Assembly (NCBI RefSeq): GCF_030936135.1
Contig: NC_082603.1
Location: 18,677,880-18,741,879, forward strand
Reading direction: 5' to 3'
Length of the DNA stretch: 64,000 nucleotides
DNA from: Gavia stellata
Taxonomy: Eukaryota; Chordata; Aves; Gaviiformes; Gaviidae
Position 1 is the first letter of the stretch. Every line of letters starts with the position of its first letter. Under the pieces are notes generated by a model. The model was not told the DNA's origin. It did not search any database and was given only the letters and a program-made list of their open reading frames with translations. The position numbers were made by a program, and so were the translations under genes. Below, piece by piece: positions 1-13,500 of the stretch.

Positions 1-3000
1 AGGTCCAGCATTTTGGTAAGTGTGGGTGTTCGGTCAGTTCCCGTGTAACATACGATAATACCTCTGCTACTAACTTCTCCCTGTATTTGAGGCATTTCAG
101 GAGACTGTTTTCCCTGCTAGGCTTTACAGCCATTGGTGTTTCCTGTAATATAACATTTAAAAAAACAAACAGCAAACCTGTCAAAATTTTTGGGTTGGAA
201 GAACCACTTTGAATGCTGGCTATTTGGGAGTATGGCAAGAAAGTATCACATGTTGCCATTTTTTCAAACACAATGAGTTACTTTTTGTTTTGTTGACCAT
301 AATGGAGATTGTCGTAGGAAGACATACCATCATTGCGAAGTAAGAAATACAAACAAATTATGCTGTTGCTTAAACTTAAATCCTACGTTAAGGAACTGGA
401 AAGACATTAAAAACAAACCATTTGCATCCAAACAGTTATTTTTAAAAGTCCATGTGTTTACTGTATTTTCAAACAAACTACTTGCAATTCATCTTTTTCA
501 GGCTGAGGCTGGCGAGGAAACGTGGCCTGAAGGAACAACAGAGCGTGAGTCAGGACTCCCCACTGGGACCCGACCGTGGGCTCCCTGTGCTCCTGCTTTG
601 GGCACGCCACATCGACCCGCCACGTCGCCGCTTCTCCAGCTGCAAAACAGAAAGGTATCTACTTTCTTTACTACCTTTGGTGGGAAATACAAATGAATAG
701 TACTACAAAATCATAACATACTGCTTCTTCCAGTTCTCTGCAATGGTTGAGTCTAAATTGGATGTCAAAACTTCCCTGCAAAGCCACTGGAGTCAATTTC
801 ATTTCATATTACACATTACCAAAATTACGTGTCACAGTTGGTATTAGTTTGCAATCTGGGGAGCAGACAAAATACAATCAGCCCACAGAAGACGACTCCA
901 GCACCCACAATTTGGTGGTCCTACAAAACGTGTGCAACTTGTGCAGTTTTCACAGGGGCTACACCTGCACTGGTGGGGATGAAAGCAGGCTGGCCACGAC
1001 CGGGCCGGCCCCCCGCGTGACAGCCGTTCAGCATAGAAACAGGGTTTCATTTCCAGACGTGCTGACTGTAGAAGGCTAGGCTGTGCCACCTCCACTCCAG
1101 CACAGTCACAACCCAGCTACTAGAAAACCGCCCTCCGTTACGCCAACTGCCACAACCAAGCTTCCCCAGTGCCCCGACCCTGCAGGTCCCTGACCATGAG
1201 CAAGGCTCCAACGAATCACCGGGGATTTAGTTGCTTGAGAAAACTGAAAAGAGTGTAACTTCCAGAAACTTCCTGAACACCTAGACCTTTTCCATTCTTT
1301 TCCCTCTGAGTTACTGAGGCCCACAGTGCAAGCATCCAGCATACATTTAGGTTTTGGCTGCCTCTCTGCCTAATGCCCAGGGGGGAGTGCGGCAGATTCA
1401 GAGGCGGCAGTGAATCCCCTGCTCTGCTGCCGGGGCTGTTGGTACCATCCGCTGCGGCAGTGGAAGCTCAAAGGCATGAATCCAGAACTTGGAGGAGACT
1501 TAGGGGACGTAAAGAAGAGACATAAAGGGCTTAAAGAGGAAGCAACTTTAATAAACTGCATTTCAAAATACATGCTGCAATTTCCACCTACACATACAGT
1601 AAGTGCCGCTTTGGTGACAAATCCCAGACAATAACCTTGTTGTTTGTTTTGAGTCATAGTACTTTTTCATGTATTACATATCAAGAAGACTTCCTATTGT
1701 CAGCAGCTCTTTGACTTCGACTTGGTTGGACTGAAGACAAAAAAATGTTCAAGGCCAGATTCTGCCAGATAAAGTCTCAGCGAAATCAATAAGAGTTCTT
1801 TCTGTACCAAGCACATAGGCCTGCATGGAGGTTTGGCTTTGCTGAGCTATTTGTCCAAATCTAAAGAAAAGGACACTCTACGCATTTCCATGTCAAAGGC
1901 TACTTCAAAGGCAATACTCACCATTTTTCAGCTCTGGGAGTAACATTCTTAGTTTATCAGGGCTATCACTCAAGCTGCCAGCCCTCTTTCCAGAGCTGCA
2001 AAATGTTCTTAATGCAAGTGAAAACCTTTAACAGGAAACCAAAGCACTGCACAAGAAACTATCCAGTAAGTGGTATTTTAGTACTCCTGAAATATGTCTA
2101 AATGATTGAGAAAAGTAAACTCACATCAAGTTTTAATTAAAGTTACACCAGGTTTTCCACAAACACTTTTTTAACATACTCAGATAATGAAGACAGAAAC
2201 AATGCCATAGAATGTCATAGGTCAGACAATATTACACAAACCAGTGCCATTCGTTGTCAAAGGAATAGTCAGGGGCCTCAGGCTAATACAAGTGCTCATA
2301 ATAAAAAATGCTCAGCTGGTATAATTAAAAATTAATTCCTAATTGGGACAGGAAACACAAAGGGTCCATTCTGAGTCTTAAGCAGCTCAACCATCTGAAA
2401 AGTTAGTTAAAAACTTTTTATGCAATGATTGAGCCAAAAACGTTAAAGAAATGGCTGTTTTCACGATTTGTGAGACTTTTTCTTATAAAGGATCTTTTCT
2501 GCTCCCGCTCGCATGCTACACAAGAGAGCTTTCTAAACTTTGTGATAGTCTCATAAAACATGGATCCCAAAACACCTGGATAAACACACAGGTATTCTCA
2601 GCCTGAAACACAGCTAATGTATTTTCCTCCCCCCAAACCGTCCTTTGTGACAAAAATCCCCGACAATAAAAATAAAGCTCATAGTCTCATCCATACTCCT
2701 GAAAGAACGAGAAAGACTAATGTAGATAAATTCAAGCACATAAAATGGATGTCATCAACACATACTCGAAGATAAACATGAACAGCTATAGAATCAGAAT
2801 CGCTATTCACGTAAGACAACTTTTAAAGATCATAAACTTCAGAGATGTGGAAATCCAGAGCTATCTGCCTAAATTCTCTGTTGGACTTTTTCAGCACAGT
2901 GTCCAGCCATGGCCCACGGAGGAGGGATTAGCTCTAAACTTGTTCCACAAAAAGTCTGTTGCTGCATCATAAAACAGAAAGAAAGGCTGTTTCCGTCAAG

Positions 3001-6000
3001 CCTAACCTTTGTGAGATCAAAGCAGTTGCTGGGGTGGGGGGGGGGCTGCAGGTGTGCAGGTCTTTGAAACGATGTTACCATGGGCAAACGATGGCAAAGA
3101 GCAAATACTCTTTTTAATCACATTACCTTTAACAAAGGACTTTTCTGATGATATTGCTTGTGAATACCCATCTTGCTCTATAAGATTGCATGAAAACTAT
3201 CTACCCCTGAGACAGCTCATCAAGCATTCACATCGACTGGAAAATGAGATCTCTACTATTCTCGCTCAGAACACCAAACCTGCTTTCTGACAGCAACCTG
3301 CACTTCTGAGCTGTTGCATTCTGCTGTAAATCACACGTATATCAGGATCTTACACCGCTGCACACTCAGGGCAGGGCTTGACCTGTGCTCTGCTTCACCA
3401 CTGCTTCCAGAGCAAGCAATTAATCCAAGCTCCCACCTTGCTTTCAGTGATGAGTAAATAAAATTGGAAATGTTCTCAGCACTTCAGCAGTCTTGTTGCT
3501 GGCTTGAATTTTGGATTCCCATCAATACAAAATCACTATGTACTATTGCCACTGAAGGGAGACGTGAGCTAGCGCCTCTGTTTTCAGCAGATCATTGTTT
3601 AGCCCAGGATTTGAAGTTGGTATAAAAGGCTGGATGCTGCTCACCTGGAAGTCAATGCAAAAGTTAAAGTTTACTTTGACAGAGAGAGAAATGGATTTTT
3701 AATGCTACTCTACAGGACCAAATGTTTTCGCGTACGCTGAGTTCAAACTCAGCGGAACTTTGTACACTCACCGTGATGGCAGCGTTAGCAACTTTCCATG
3801 GAGAATGGTGCCATTCTGCACTCCGGGGGAGGCATTTGTTTTACTTTAAAACCAAGAAAAAACTTGCACTGTATCTTAACGCAGGATTCTCCCAAACAAA
3901 CGGAAAATGTGCAAAGCACATACATGGCACTCTCCTACCTTTTAAAAATCTGACCTGATCAAACACTAGATTGTAAATCAGTCTTTCAGAGGAGACAGAA
4001 ACAGCGTGGATAAAACCTCCATGCTGGAAAAAATGCCGAAAAAATTCATCCTGGTCCCAGCCTACAACTCTCTGAGTGATACAGTTGTAAAGTTTATGCT
4101 GTGTCAGATTAGTTGCTTGTGTCAGGCACTAAAATGTGAAACGAATACAGTGCAGGAAAGCTGATCCAGGGTCTGTCAAGTTTAAAGACAGCTCTAAGAC
4201 ACTCTGCCTGCCCTGTATTATGAATGAAACCAATGGAGCAAATGGCATACTCACACATGCCCAAGAAGGTGAATCAAACCTAGTATCTTCCTAGTGGAAA
4301 AGAGATCTCAGAAACACAAACCCCAGCAAAAGTCATTGCACTATATCTTGAATTTGCATTAGAGTTTTGTCGCACAAAATCCCTGGGCAAACAGCTAAAG
4401 GATGAAGAAGAGAGTAAAGTTTCCATTATGTTGAGCATGTGAAATCCAACACTTGTTAACATTCTTCTGACAAATAATTTTGGAAGGAGAATGGCTTCTT
4501 TGCTTTGCTAAGTAAGGTTTTTAGGGAAGTATTTGGGGCCTCCCCCCTTTTTTTTTTCCTGATGTAAAATGTTTCATTTTCAGGGTTTTCTTTAATACCC
4601 AGCCCCTCCCCTGCCCTTCACAACTCTGTGACAACGAAGACAATACCTTTTCACTGAATTTTCTCAAAGGGGAAAAAAAAAAACCCTGTTAAATTAAACT
4701 CTAGCTCCTGTTATTGTGAATTGTTTGGAGTAGCATCGAAATTTTTTTACTTCCCACAGCATTCAAAAAGACTTGGGCTGGGAAATGCCTTTCTCGTGGT
4801 GAATAGGGGCCACTTCAACCAGTTGCAACTGAGGTCAACGGACAATCAGGGGAACTGCTCCTCCCAGGACTCTCTGACCCAATTCATTATTTTACCTCTT
4901 ACTGTGTCGTCACTCTGGCACTAAGGGCACCTGAATGTTGTTCAACCCTCTCTACTGCCCAGCCCGGATGCCGCCCCCCTCCCAGTCAGAGACCCTTACC
5001 GTGGGCCTCAAAAACCAGATACCAAGGTGGGATGCAGCTGCCTCAGGAAATCAACTTGAACTGGTACAGAAACTGATTTCAAGATAGCACCAAGCACTGA
5101 GGCAAGGAACTTGTACGAAGCATTCAGCAGCCTCTGATTTTGTTCTTCACCGACAACTGGCACTGGCCTTTTCCAATACCAGGCAGACAAAGTAACCAGA
5201 TTTTTAGGCTTTCCATCAGAAAGTTTCTTTCTAAAACTGCTTACAAGAGTAAATAATAACAAAAAACCACAGAAAGTTACATTACGGTAAAACCTCCAGT
5301 AGGGCCCGTTAGTATTCAGACTGGAAGAAAACAGCATCACAGCTGCCACATATTTAGCAAACTCAGAATGCAACTGGAAAAGGAAATGATTCAGAAACCA
5401 CAGGTGCTCAGCACCAGGCTGCTGTGCCCTGCTGGCAGCCCCTGGGCACCGGCACATGTGAGACAGCAGGAATTCAGGGCCAGGTTAAAATTAGGGATCA
5501 ACTTGGAACTGTGCTCAGCCCGGCTCTTGATGCTGATCTGCACCACAGAGGCAAACAGGCATTTCCAGGAGACGAGTGAGCCCGGGGGAGCGAGCGCTAC
5601 CCTCCTTACTACTTTGATCATTGCAAAAAGAAAAGTAAAAGCAGGTCTAACATAGCGGGGGCAGAGAAATATGCGTACTTCGTTGAATTGGGAAGGGAGA
5701 TTTCTTTTTTAATTTATTTCCACCATTGCCATCTTCTTCTCCACTAGCTTGCTAAGCACCTTTCTGCCTGTCCAGTTTTTCAGAGCATCATTCAAGCCTA
5801 CAGTGCCCTACGGGAGCAAACATGTACATGTGTGTCTTCAAACAGCGCTGCTCATAATACTGAGTCTTTCCTCCCAGAAAGTACTTATTCCAAAAGTGAA
5901 AAAATAAAAAAGCTAAGCCATAACTCACATACTTATCTGTGCAATAAAATTCCTCACTTTTAAACATTTTCATCCTAATGAAATTCTAGTAGGGCACGTT

Positions 6001-6170
6001 CGGCAGCCTTTCACAAGCCTCCCATTTTGCTTGGTCAACTCTTTCCAGTGAACTGGACAAACTGCATTTCGTGAATAATGAACAAAACCGCCCATCACAC
6101 TGCGACAAGGCAGAGTTGGTTTTAAATCCATTTAAAACCGGGATTGTTGGGGTTTTTTTTCAATCTCTTC
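1..6170 (-). other. no gene seen; probable LRRC8C first intron
   Basis: AT-rich sequence without a convincing exon. A minus-strand open frame of 149 codons at 5008-5457 shows no recognisable family. If the CpG island to its right is the LRRC8C promoter, this is intronic. Confidence 0.35.
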
Positions 6171-6953
6171 GGAAACAGAGCCAGGAGCGCCGGAGCCTCG
6201 CAGTGCCGCCGGGGGCTGCGCTCCCCCCCCCGCCCCGCCGGCAGGGACCCGCCAGGACCCTCTGGGGCACGGAGGCGCTGCGCAGCCCCCGCGGAGGGAC
6301 CGCGCTCCCGCATCCCCTCTGCCCGCCGGCGGGCGCGGTGGGAGCGCGGCCGAACCGCCGCCTCCCCGTCCTGCTCACCGCCTCCCCGTAACGCGGGTTG
6401 GTTTGGGGTTTTCTTCGGGGAAAACACCGTCAAGGGCTTCCCTCGAGCCGCCCGTCTCCACGGCGACTGTTTCGCCGGCCCCGCTGCCGGGAAGCCCCGC
6501 TCGGCTCCGGGCCGCCGCCCCGCGGAGCACCCCCGGGGCCGCCCGAGCGCCGCGGCCCGGCTGCGCGGGGGCCCCGCCCGGCAGGGGATGGGGTGGGATG
6601 GGGCGGGGGGGCTGCGGCAGCCGCTTCCCGGCGCCCCTCCGCGGGGCAGGAGGCGGCGGCGATCCCAGGTAAAGTTCGGCTCCCCCGGCGCTGCCCAGGG
6701 GCGGGGGGCGGCACCGGCGATGCCGCCGCGGGCAGAGCGGCGCCCCCGCAGCCGCTGCCTGGGCCGGGCCGCGCCGGGCCGGGCCCCTTCTCCCCGCGGG
6801 GGGCGCAGCGCCGGGCCCCGCGGCGGCTCGGGCCCCGCGCGGTCCCCCGGGGCCCCCTCCCCGCGGCGATGCTCCGCCGGCCGCGGCGCGGCCCCGCCCG
6901 GCGCGGGCAGCGGAGGGCCCGGGGAGCGGCAGGCCGGGCGCGGCGGCGCCTAC

Positions 6954-7150
6954 CTGGTGCGCGTCCGGGCGGGGGGCGCGCGGTCACGGGCGGCGGCGGT
7001 CAGGCGGGAGCGCGATCATACCGCGGCGCGGTGCGGGGCTGAGCGCGGCGGGCAGGGCCGGGCCGGGCCGGGCCGGGCGGGGAGGCCGCCTGCAGCCGCG
7101 CTCCGCCCGCCGCCGCTCCGCCCCCCGCCGCCGCGGGGCCACGTCTCCGG
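6954..7150 (-). other. LRRC8C: probable non-coding first exon of LRRC8C, 5' end unknown
   Basis: Ends at the donor CACCAG|GTAGGC in the CpG island. Upper limit is arbitrary because the start site cannot be seen. Assignment to LRRC8C rests on conserved gene order only. Confidence 0.35.
7055..7082 (+). repeat. GGGCC tandem repeat, G-quadruplex candidate
   Basis: Five GGG runs spaced by CC, followed by a GGGG run, within the first CpG island. The spacing is ideal for a quadruplex on the plus strand, which is the non-template strand only for a plus-strand transcript. Confidence 0.7.
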
Positions 7151-7560
7151 GCTGACGCACGCGGCGGCGGCCGGGGGGCGCCGGTCGGGCCGGGCTGGGC
7201 AGCCCCCGCTGGCGGCGGCGCTCCGGGCGTGCCGCCCCGCAGGCCCGGCCGCGGCGGGCGGGACAGCCGCGCTCCGCCCGCGCCCGCTGCCCCGGAGTCC
7301 GGGCGGGAGGGGGCCGCTAACGGTAACCGGCAGCCGAGGCCTCGGGGACGGCCCGCGGCATCCCCGGCTGGGGCGGCCTAGAGCGGCGCCCGGAGGGAGC
7401 TGCGAGGTGGGGGCTGGCTGAACAGAGGCGGCATGAACAGGCTGGGCTTGGGGCTTGTGTCCTCTGCTCCGCGAAGTGCAGCTGGTGCCGTGGGAGGTGG
7501 TTACGGGTGGAGGGAGCCGCGAGCGGCCGTCCCCGCGCTGGCGGGCGGCTTCAGTCCCTG

Positions 7561-10500
7561 ACCGGAGGATGACAGCAGAAATTGCTACGGGAAGACCTCG
7601 AACTCAAAGCACAGGGCTGTGGAAAGACTGTGAAGAGACCAGGCTGTGAAGCGCCTGGGATTGCATTAACAATTAGAAAAGCGCCTCAAAGAGTGACAAT
7701 TGGAAACACAAACTTCTGGCCCAGCAATTCAAAAAGCGCAGACTGAAAACTGCTGCTGAAAGAAACCACATATTTGAAGGGACTTTTGTCCAACGTTTCC
7801 AAGAAAGATTTACATCTCTGGCAGAATGAAGAGACGAAGAGACGGGACAAATTTTGCATCAGGGGGCGGTACTCGCCCTCTAATGACTTGCCCGTAACCT
7901 TAGGGATAGCGTGTGTGTCCCCTTGGGGACAGCGGAAATATGTAAACAAAGAAATACAAATATATAAGCCCACTGGGGGGGAGTTAATGGAAACAAATAC
8001 AAGATGAGGCATCACAGCTGTCTTGCTGCAAAAATATTAACGGGATTGGGATGTGGACCAAAGGTCTGCCATGGGTAGCTGTGGGTAATTCTGACTTCGT
8101 GTACTTTCTGACCCATCTGCTTCAGGGACTGCTGAGGGCAGGCTCAGGTTCCTCATTTGGGAATCACTGATGTGATTTATGGCTGTGGGAGTTCAGCTCA
8201 TCATTTGACTGAAGTGTTTGCTTAAGTGCTTCGCCGTGCAAAGCTGCTTTCCTCAGCTGAAGCCTTGAGGCTTTCTGAGGCACCTCAAGAAACGAGGGTC
8301 TGAATCTGGCAGGAGCTGGAAGAGGTTGTTGGCATAGCTCCCTCACAGTCCTTCAGGGCTGCCAGCCTAAAAGATTTCAGCAATATTGCACCATTATGTA
8401 ATTTTAAGCATTAACCCCATGTTTTGGGAGATGTGGCTTAGGAATAAAACAGGACAAATGAGCAAGGTTTCCATATGGACAAAAGGACTGGGTTTCTTTT
8501 TTCAGCTAAAGAAATGGTTATAGTGACTGCTGCGTTCATTTTCTTTTTATTGGTTCTTTCCATTACTCTTAACTCCTGGCAGCAGCTTAGAGAATCCCTT
8601 CCTATCCTGGACGGTTTCTTCTTTCAGACATTTGCAGGCGGTTGTTCTGTTCACCCTTTCATCATCGCTTAGCTCATTTAATTTTTTCTCATAAGTCAGT
8701 CCCTCCCATTACCTAATCATGGTGCTGCTTTTCCCTGAACTCTCTCTCAGTTGCTCGTTTATTTTACGGTGACATGGTGGCCAGTAATCCTGCCATTGTT
8801 AACGTTTCCTGTTGTGGACTTCTGGGTTATTTTTGTTCAGAGCTGCTGCAGTACTTGGAGGACTGAGCTAAGCTAGCTTCCCCTGCGAAGAATAATTACA
8901 GGCAAGGTCACCAATACTGCAATAGAAAACACAGTCCATGGATAATTATAGCTGATGGGCTTGGGGATGGAGGCTTCGTGCAGTTCTGGTATGTGAGCTG
9001 GTGGAAGAAGGCCCCAAAATTCATGTTTGATATTAAACACACAGTTGGGGCTCCAGATACCTTTGCTCCACTGGAAAGATTTTGCTGCCTGCAGAAAACT
9101 GTAATTTATTTATGAATTCCTGCATTATTTTCTTTACGACCATCCAGGCAGGTGAAGTCTGAAGTAATTTTGGGGTATTTATTTTACTAAAAGTATTGTT
9201 TCTACCAAAATGGTAGGCAACAGAAACAGGATTCAACCATCTGTATGACTGCAAGTTTTTGACATCCTTTGATTTCAGGTTGCCTCTTTGTTTTTCATTG
9301 ACTCCAGAGTAACGTGAGACAGGTCACATAAGAAATGCCATTTCTGCAAACTTAGTGCGTTTGCCTGTACTGTCGATTGTCCTATTCTGTCGTTCATAGT
9401 TTACAAACTCCAGAAGTGTTATTGCTGCTACTGAGTGCTACCTTGCAGTACTTACACTACAACAGAACTAAGAGCAGTGCTGGTTTGCACCTAAATTAAA
9501 ACTATCAGAGACCAGCTTCCAAACCCCGTTGGATACAGGGACAGATTGCATTGTCACTGCTTACATGACAGTTATCCCCCGTGCATGTACCCGTGGGCCG
9601 ATTCCCGAGTGTGATCCAGGTTCAGGATGCCCAATCCTGAAGTCCTTGCTCAGCAGCAACATAGCATCTGCCAGGATACAGCCCTCACCTTCTACTGATT
9701 CCTGCTCAGGGTTTGGGTTTTTTTCTTCGCTCCAATCCCTTGATAATTTGAGGATGCACCCTGAAAAAAACTCAAAGCCATCCCATACCCAAAAGTCTGG
9801 GGTCCCAAGAGCAGCCCTGGAGCTGGGGCTGAGGGGATGGTGCTGCGCAGAGCTTGACAGACCCCATCCCCTCTCAGCTTCAGGGGAGATCAGGGCCAGA
9901 AAACAGGGGTTTGAGTGCAAGAGCTTTGTCTGTACTTGGAAACACACCCACAATGAAAATGCTTTTCATCAGTCATCTCTCCAGCAACTGTTGAAAACAG
10001 CATAATCTGCTAACACAGAAAAGCTAAATTGCTTTCAGACCCAGTACTGAAAAACTGCTTCTACGATTTGATTCAGCTCAGATCCAAAATGCATGATTTG
10101 ACAGCTCTAGTGCTTCTTAGCTACTTGAAGTTTCTGTCAAAGTTTATCTCTAGTTTGCTTTTCTCCAGTTTTACATTTTAACTCCTCTCCCCCCAGATTC
10201 GTGTTTTTGAAATACGAATTTTACGTGCACCAGATGTTTAAATAATAGCAGCGCACTGGAAATACAGACTTTTAAAATAAATTGCATGGATGCTATGGGC
10301 TGAGTCTGGGCAGGAGAAGCAAAGCTTCAGAGCAAGGTGAAGAATACGCTATCATTTATTAAGCTTGCAGCATGTTCTATGTACTAAAACCTGCTTTAAT
10401 CAGAAGGAAAACACTGAAGGGATGTGTGATCTCATGAGCTCTTTTGTTGTTCCTAAGTAAAGAGGAGCCACATTCATCACTGGTATGATTACAATGAAAG

Positions 10501-13500
10501 CAGTGCAATTACATCAGGGAAGAATTTGGCCCAACTAGTTCTCTGTGGAGAAGCTATTGACAGCTGTCCCCACGTACCTCATACTGTTGAGAAAACAGAG
10601 AGTTAAAGACATGCCAAAAGAAATAGGACGAACTCCCATTTTCTGACCTTTGGCTGAACCGGAGCTCCTGGATTTGAATGATGCTTTACCTCTGTTACAC
10701 TTCCGATCATCATTAGGTTTTCTTCAGTGATCCATCTGAAAACATCTTCCTAAATGGGGAGCTACGCAGCTGTGCTTGGTACAGCTCTTGCAGCTCTGAG
10801 CCACTGAGCTGCCTGCTTCACGGGATACAGCATCTTATCTAATTTTAGATGTGATGCAATGAGTGGGGGTAGCTCACATGAGGCAGGAGGGATGGAGCCC
10901 AGCAGCCAGAGCTCAGAACAAGCACTTTATAATTACTAAATGCTACTTTCAAAATAGCAGAAGCTTTTATTACTACCAATGCACCTTTATGGGTGTGATT
11001 GAATAAACAAGCGGTAGCAAGGACAAACACTTCTGGGGGAGGATTTTAGGACCACAGTCAATCACCACGCTTGCTGTCCTCAGGTGGTAGCTGAGGGTGC
11101 CCCAGGTCCTGCCTCCCAGCCTTCCCCCGCTCTCCGCCCCCTCTGATGTTCTCTACTGAAATGCTGTAGCTAGTCTGACATGCATACAGGCTTTTTTCTA
11201 CAGGGGCACCATCTCTTACCCTCATTCAAGCACTCAGAGAGATGGCTTAATTCAAGTGTTTGGTTTTCTCTCATGCTTGGTTTATCTCAACAGCCTTCTG
11301 CCCCTCACACAAGCCAGACTGTGGTACTCGCCAAGCCAGCCTGCTCATAACCAAGTCTATGCACAGAATCGGTAAATTAATACAAAGCAGCTCTACTTTC
11401 AGGGAAGTCTCCACTTGCCTGAGCAGTGACCTATCCTGACCAGTAACCTGGCGCCGATGCTGTACTGGACTGTCACTGGTTACATGGCATGCTCCCCCTG
11501 GCTGACGCCCTGCTGAGAGATAACAGACCGTTGGTCGTGGTCCACTTTGCATCATGCTTTGGGCTTGGATGTTTCAAGGAGGATTCAAGTCTTTCACTGT
11601 CATTAGACCTCAGCTTGGAATGTTTTTCCCTAATTCCACCCCCGCCATGAAATGTCACCATTGAATTACCCACATTTTTGTTCACTGTCTTTGAACAGTT
11701 ATTTGCAGATCTTTTACTGCTAGCAAACCTGTGTCAATAAATTATAATTTAAAAACACAAACAGCACATTCTTAATGAAAATATCCTTTTACACATCTAA
11801 ATGATAAAGTAAATGTTTGAGAAACAGGTCCCCAATTTTTTTGTGGTATTTTAAAACAGTCATCTCAAAATAAACAAAAAGAAATGTTTGTTAATCAACT
11901 GGAATTTTTAATTTCCTATTTTGCATGGGAACCTGAGTAATCAGACATATGGTATGCTTGTTAGCTGGGAAAGGGTCAGGATTAGAATAGATTCTCAAAA
12001 TTAGAAAGCACTAAAATATAGCAGCAGTCTTGGCTGCCTAAACTTAAAATAAACAATGTTTTGTGTTAATTGCTGGAACAGATCGTCACTGAAAAAAACC
12101 ACACATCTAAATGATTCTCTGAAATACAGTGCCTAGCAGGAGAGAGGAAGTCTCAGGGGATTGGGGATGAGCTAGACAATAATTTACCTGCAAAGAGAAT
12201 TATCTGATACAGACATAGCTGATAAGGAGCAAAATGTGACGTGGCTCCTGTATGAGCTCAGTAGCTTTAAGAGTCACGGGATTCCTCGCGCAGAAGAGTC
12301 TGGTCAGATAAAAGTAATCATATTTTTGGATTTATAGTGCTAAGCATCACTGAGCTATTAGGCAGTAAAAGTACGTTCTGGTGTAAGTTTTCATGCCCCG
12401 TGTGGAAGTACAGTTCATAGGCCATACTCTGGCCATCAGTGGAGGTATGATAGAATGAAAATCCCCACATCATCATTCTAGTTTGGTACCGGTGTGATTC
12501 TTTAAATCACTAGTGTAAGGGCAGAAGACAGCTCCCAACATTTTCCTGCATCATTAGACTAGGCCCATGCAGAGGAGGAACAGATACAGATACACGTTTT
12601 GCTGCTTATACGTGACACAGGTCCAGGCCAACACTACTTCTGACAGCGGAAGTCGGCATATATCCTGCACTGTGCTTCGTGCTTATTCATCAGCCAACAG
12701 TTGCTTATGTGGAATGCATCTGACCCCACTGCAATTATGCCTGCTATGTTCAGACATGCCCCCATTTCAACGCACACAGTTAAAAGGTTTTTTTCCTCAG
12801 TTGTTTTTCAATCATATATTTGAGCCTTGCACTTCACTAGGAATCAGTTTGAATCCAGCTATTCAGAAAAAAAACCAAATGACCAAAAAACTTAGGGATA
12901 GGTTACAATTTCAACTCTGGCTACCTCATGCTACTTCAGCAGGGAAACAACCCAAAATGTGCTTCACTGTTCCAGGACTCCTTTGGTACAAAGGCCATGG
13001 TGGGCACAGCCTCTGAAGTGGGTCACCTCGCAGGAGAGTGAGCAGTGTTTGGTAAGACTGTTCGGAACAGTCTTTTGTGGTGAGAGGGCATAAATAACAG
13101 CAATCTGTGGCCTACACTAATTGTCAGTCCAACTGTTCAGGTATCATACACACAGCATGCACCCGACTCTCTCATTTTTACTTTCCCCTTTCCTGTGTTG
13201 TCAATGGTTGGCTCTCCCCTGGGACTACACCCAATTCAAGCTAGGTCAGTGACTCCACGTTTAGAAGTCTCTTTGTCATGACTTCTAGCAGTGCTTTTGT
13301 ATCTTCCAAGCTCTGGCTGTGAGCCATTCACACAGTTGAAAGATCATAGTCCAAGGGCTTCATTCTTTCCTTCTCACAGCTGTAGGTGTTTCTGGTGGAT
13401 GTGATTTGCAAAGTTGTCCAAGCAGTCCAGGCTGCATTGCCAGAAGTTTCTATCTGTATGAACAATTATCACACTAAAGTATTTAGCATTAAGGCTGTAT

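Larger units (their letters stand above)
6180..7560. promoter_or_regulatory. LRRC8C: CpG island, probable LRRC8C promoter
   Basis: Very GC- and CpG-rich block in AT-rich surroundings. LRRC8C follows LRRC8B on the same strand in vertebrates, and its coding exon is not in the window, so a promoter for it is expected to the left of LRRC8B. A minus-strand donor (CACCAG|GTAGGC) at 6954/6953 supports a first exon here. A plus-strand donor (CCCAG|GTAAAG) at 6668/6669 suggests a divergent transcript. The long open frames in this block are a by-product of high GC. Confidence 0.6.

Noticed and set aside
5008-5457. 149-codon minus-strand open frame
   Set aside because: No recognisable motif, no supporting splice structure, overlapping open frames on both strands.
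6144-7421. 425-codon plus-strand open frame
   Set aside because: Lies wholly in a CpG island; Pro/Arg/Gly/Ala-rich composition in every frame and both strands, no domain. High GC removes stop codons.
9529-10005. Open frames of 158 (plus) and 130 (minus) codons
   Set aside because: Overlapping on both strands, low-complexity composition, no family resemblance.
12567-13016. 149-codon plus-strand open frame
   Set aside because: Cys-rich, irregular composition with no motif or splice context; judged chance.
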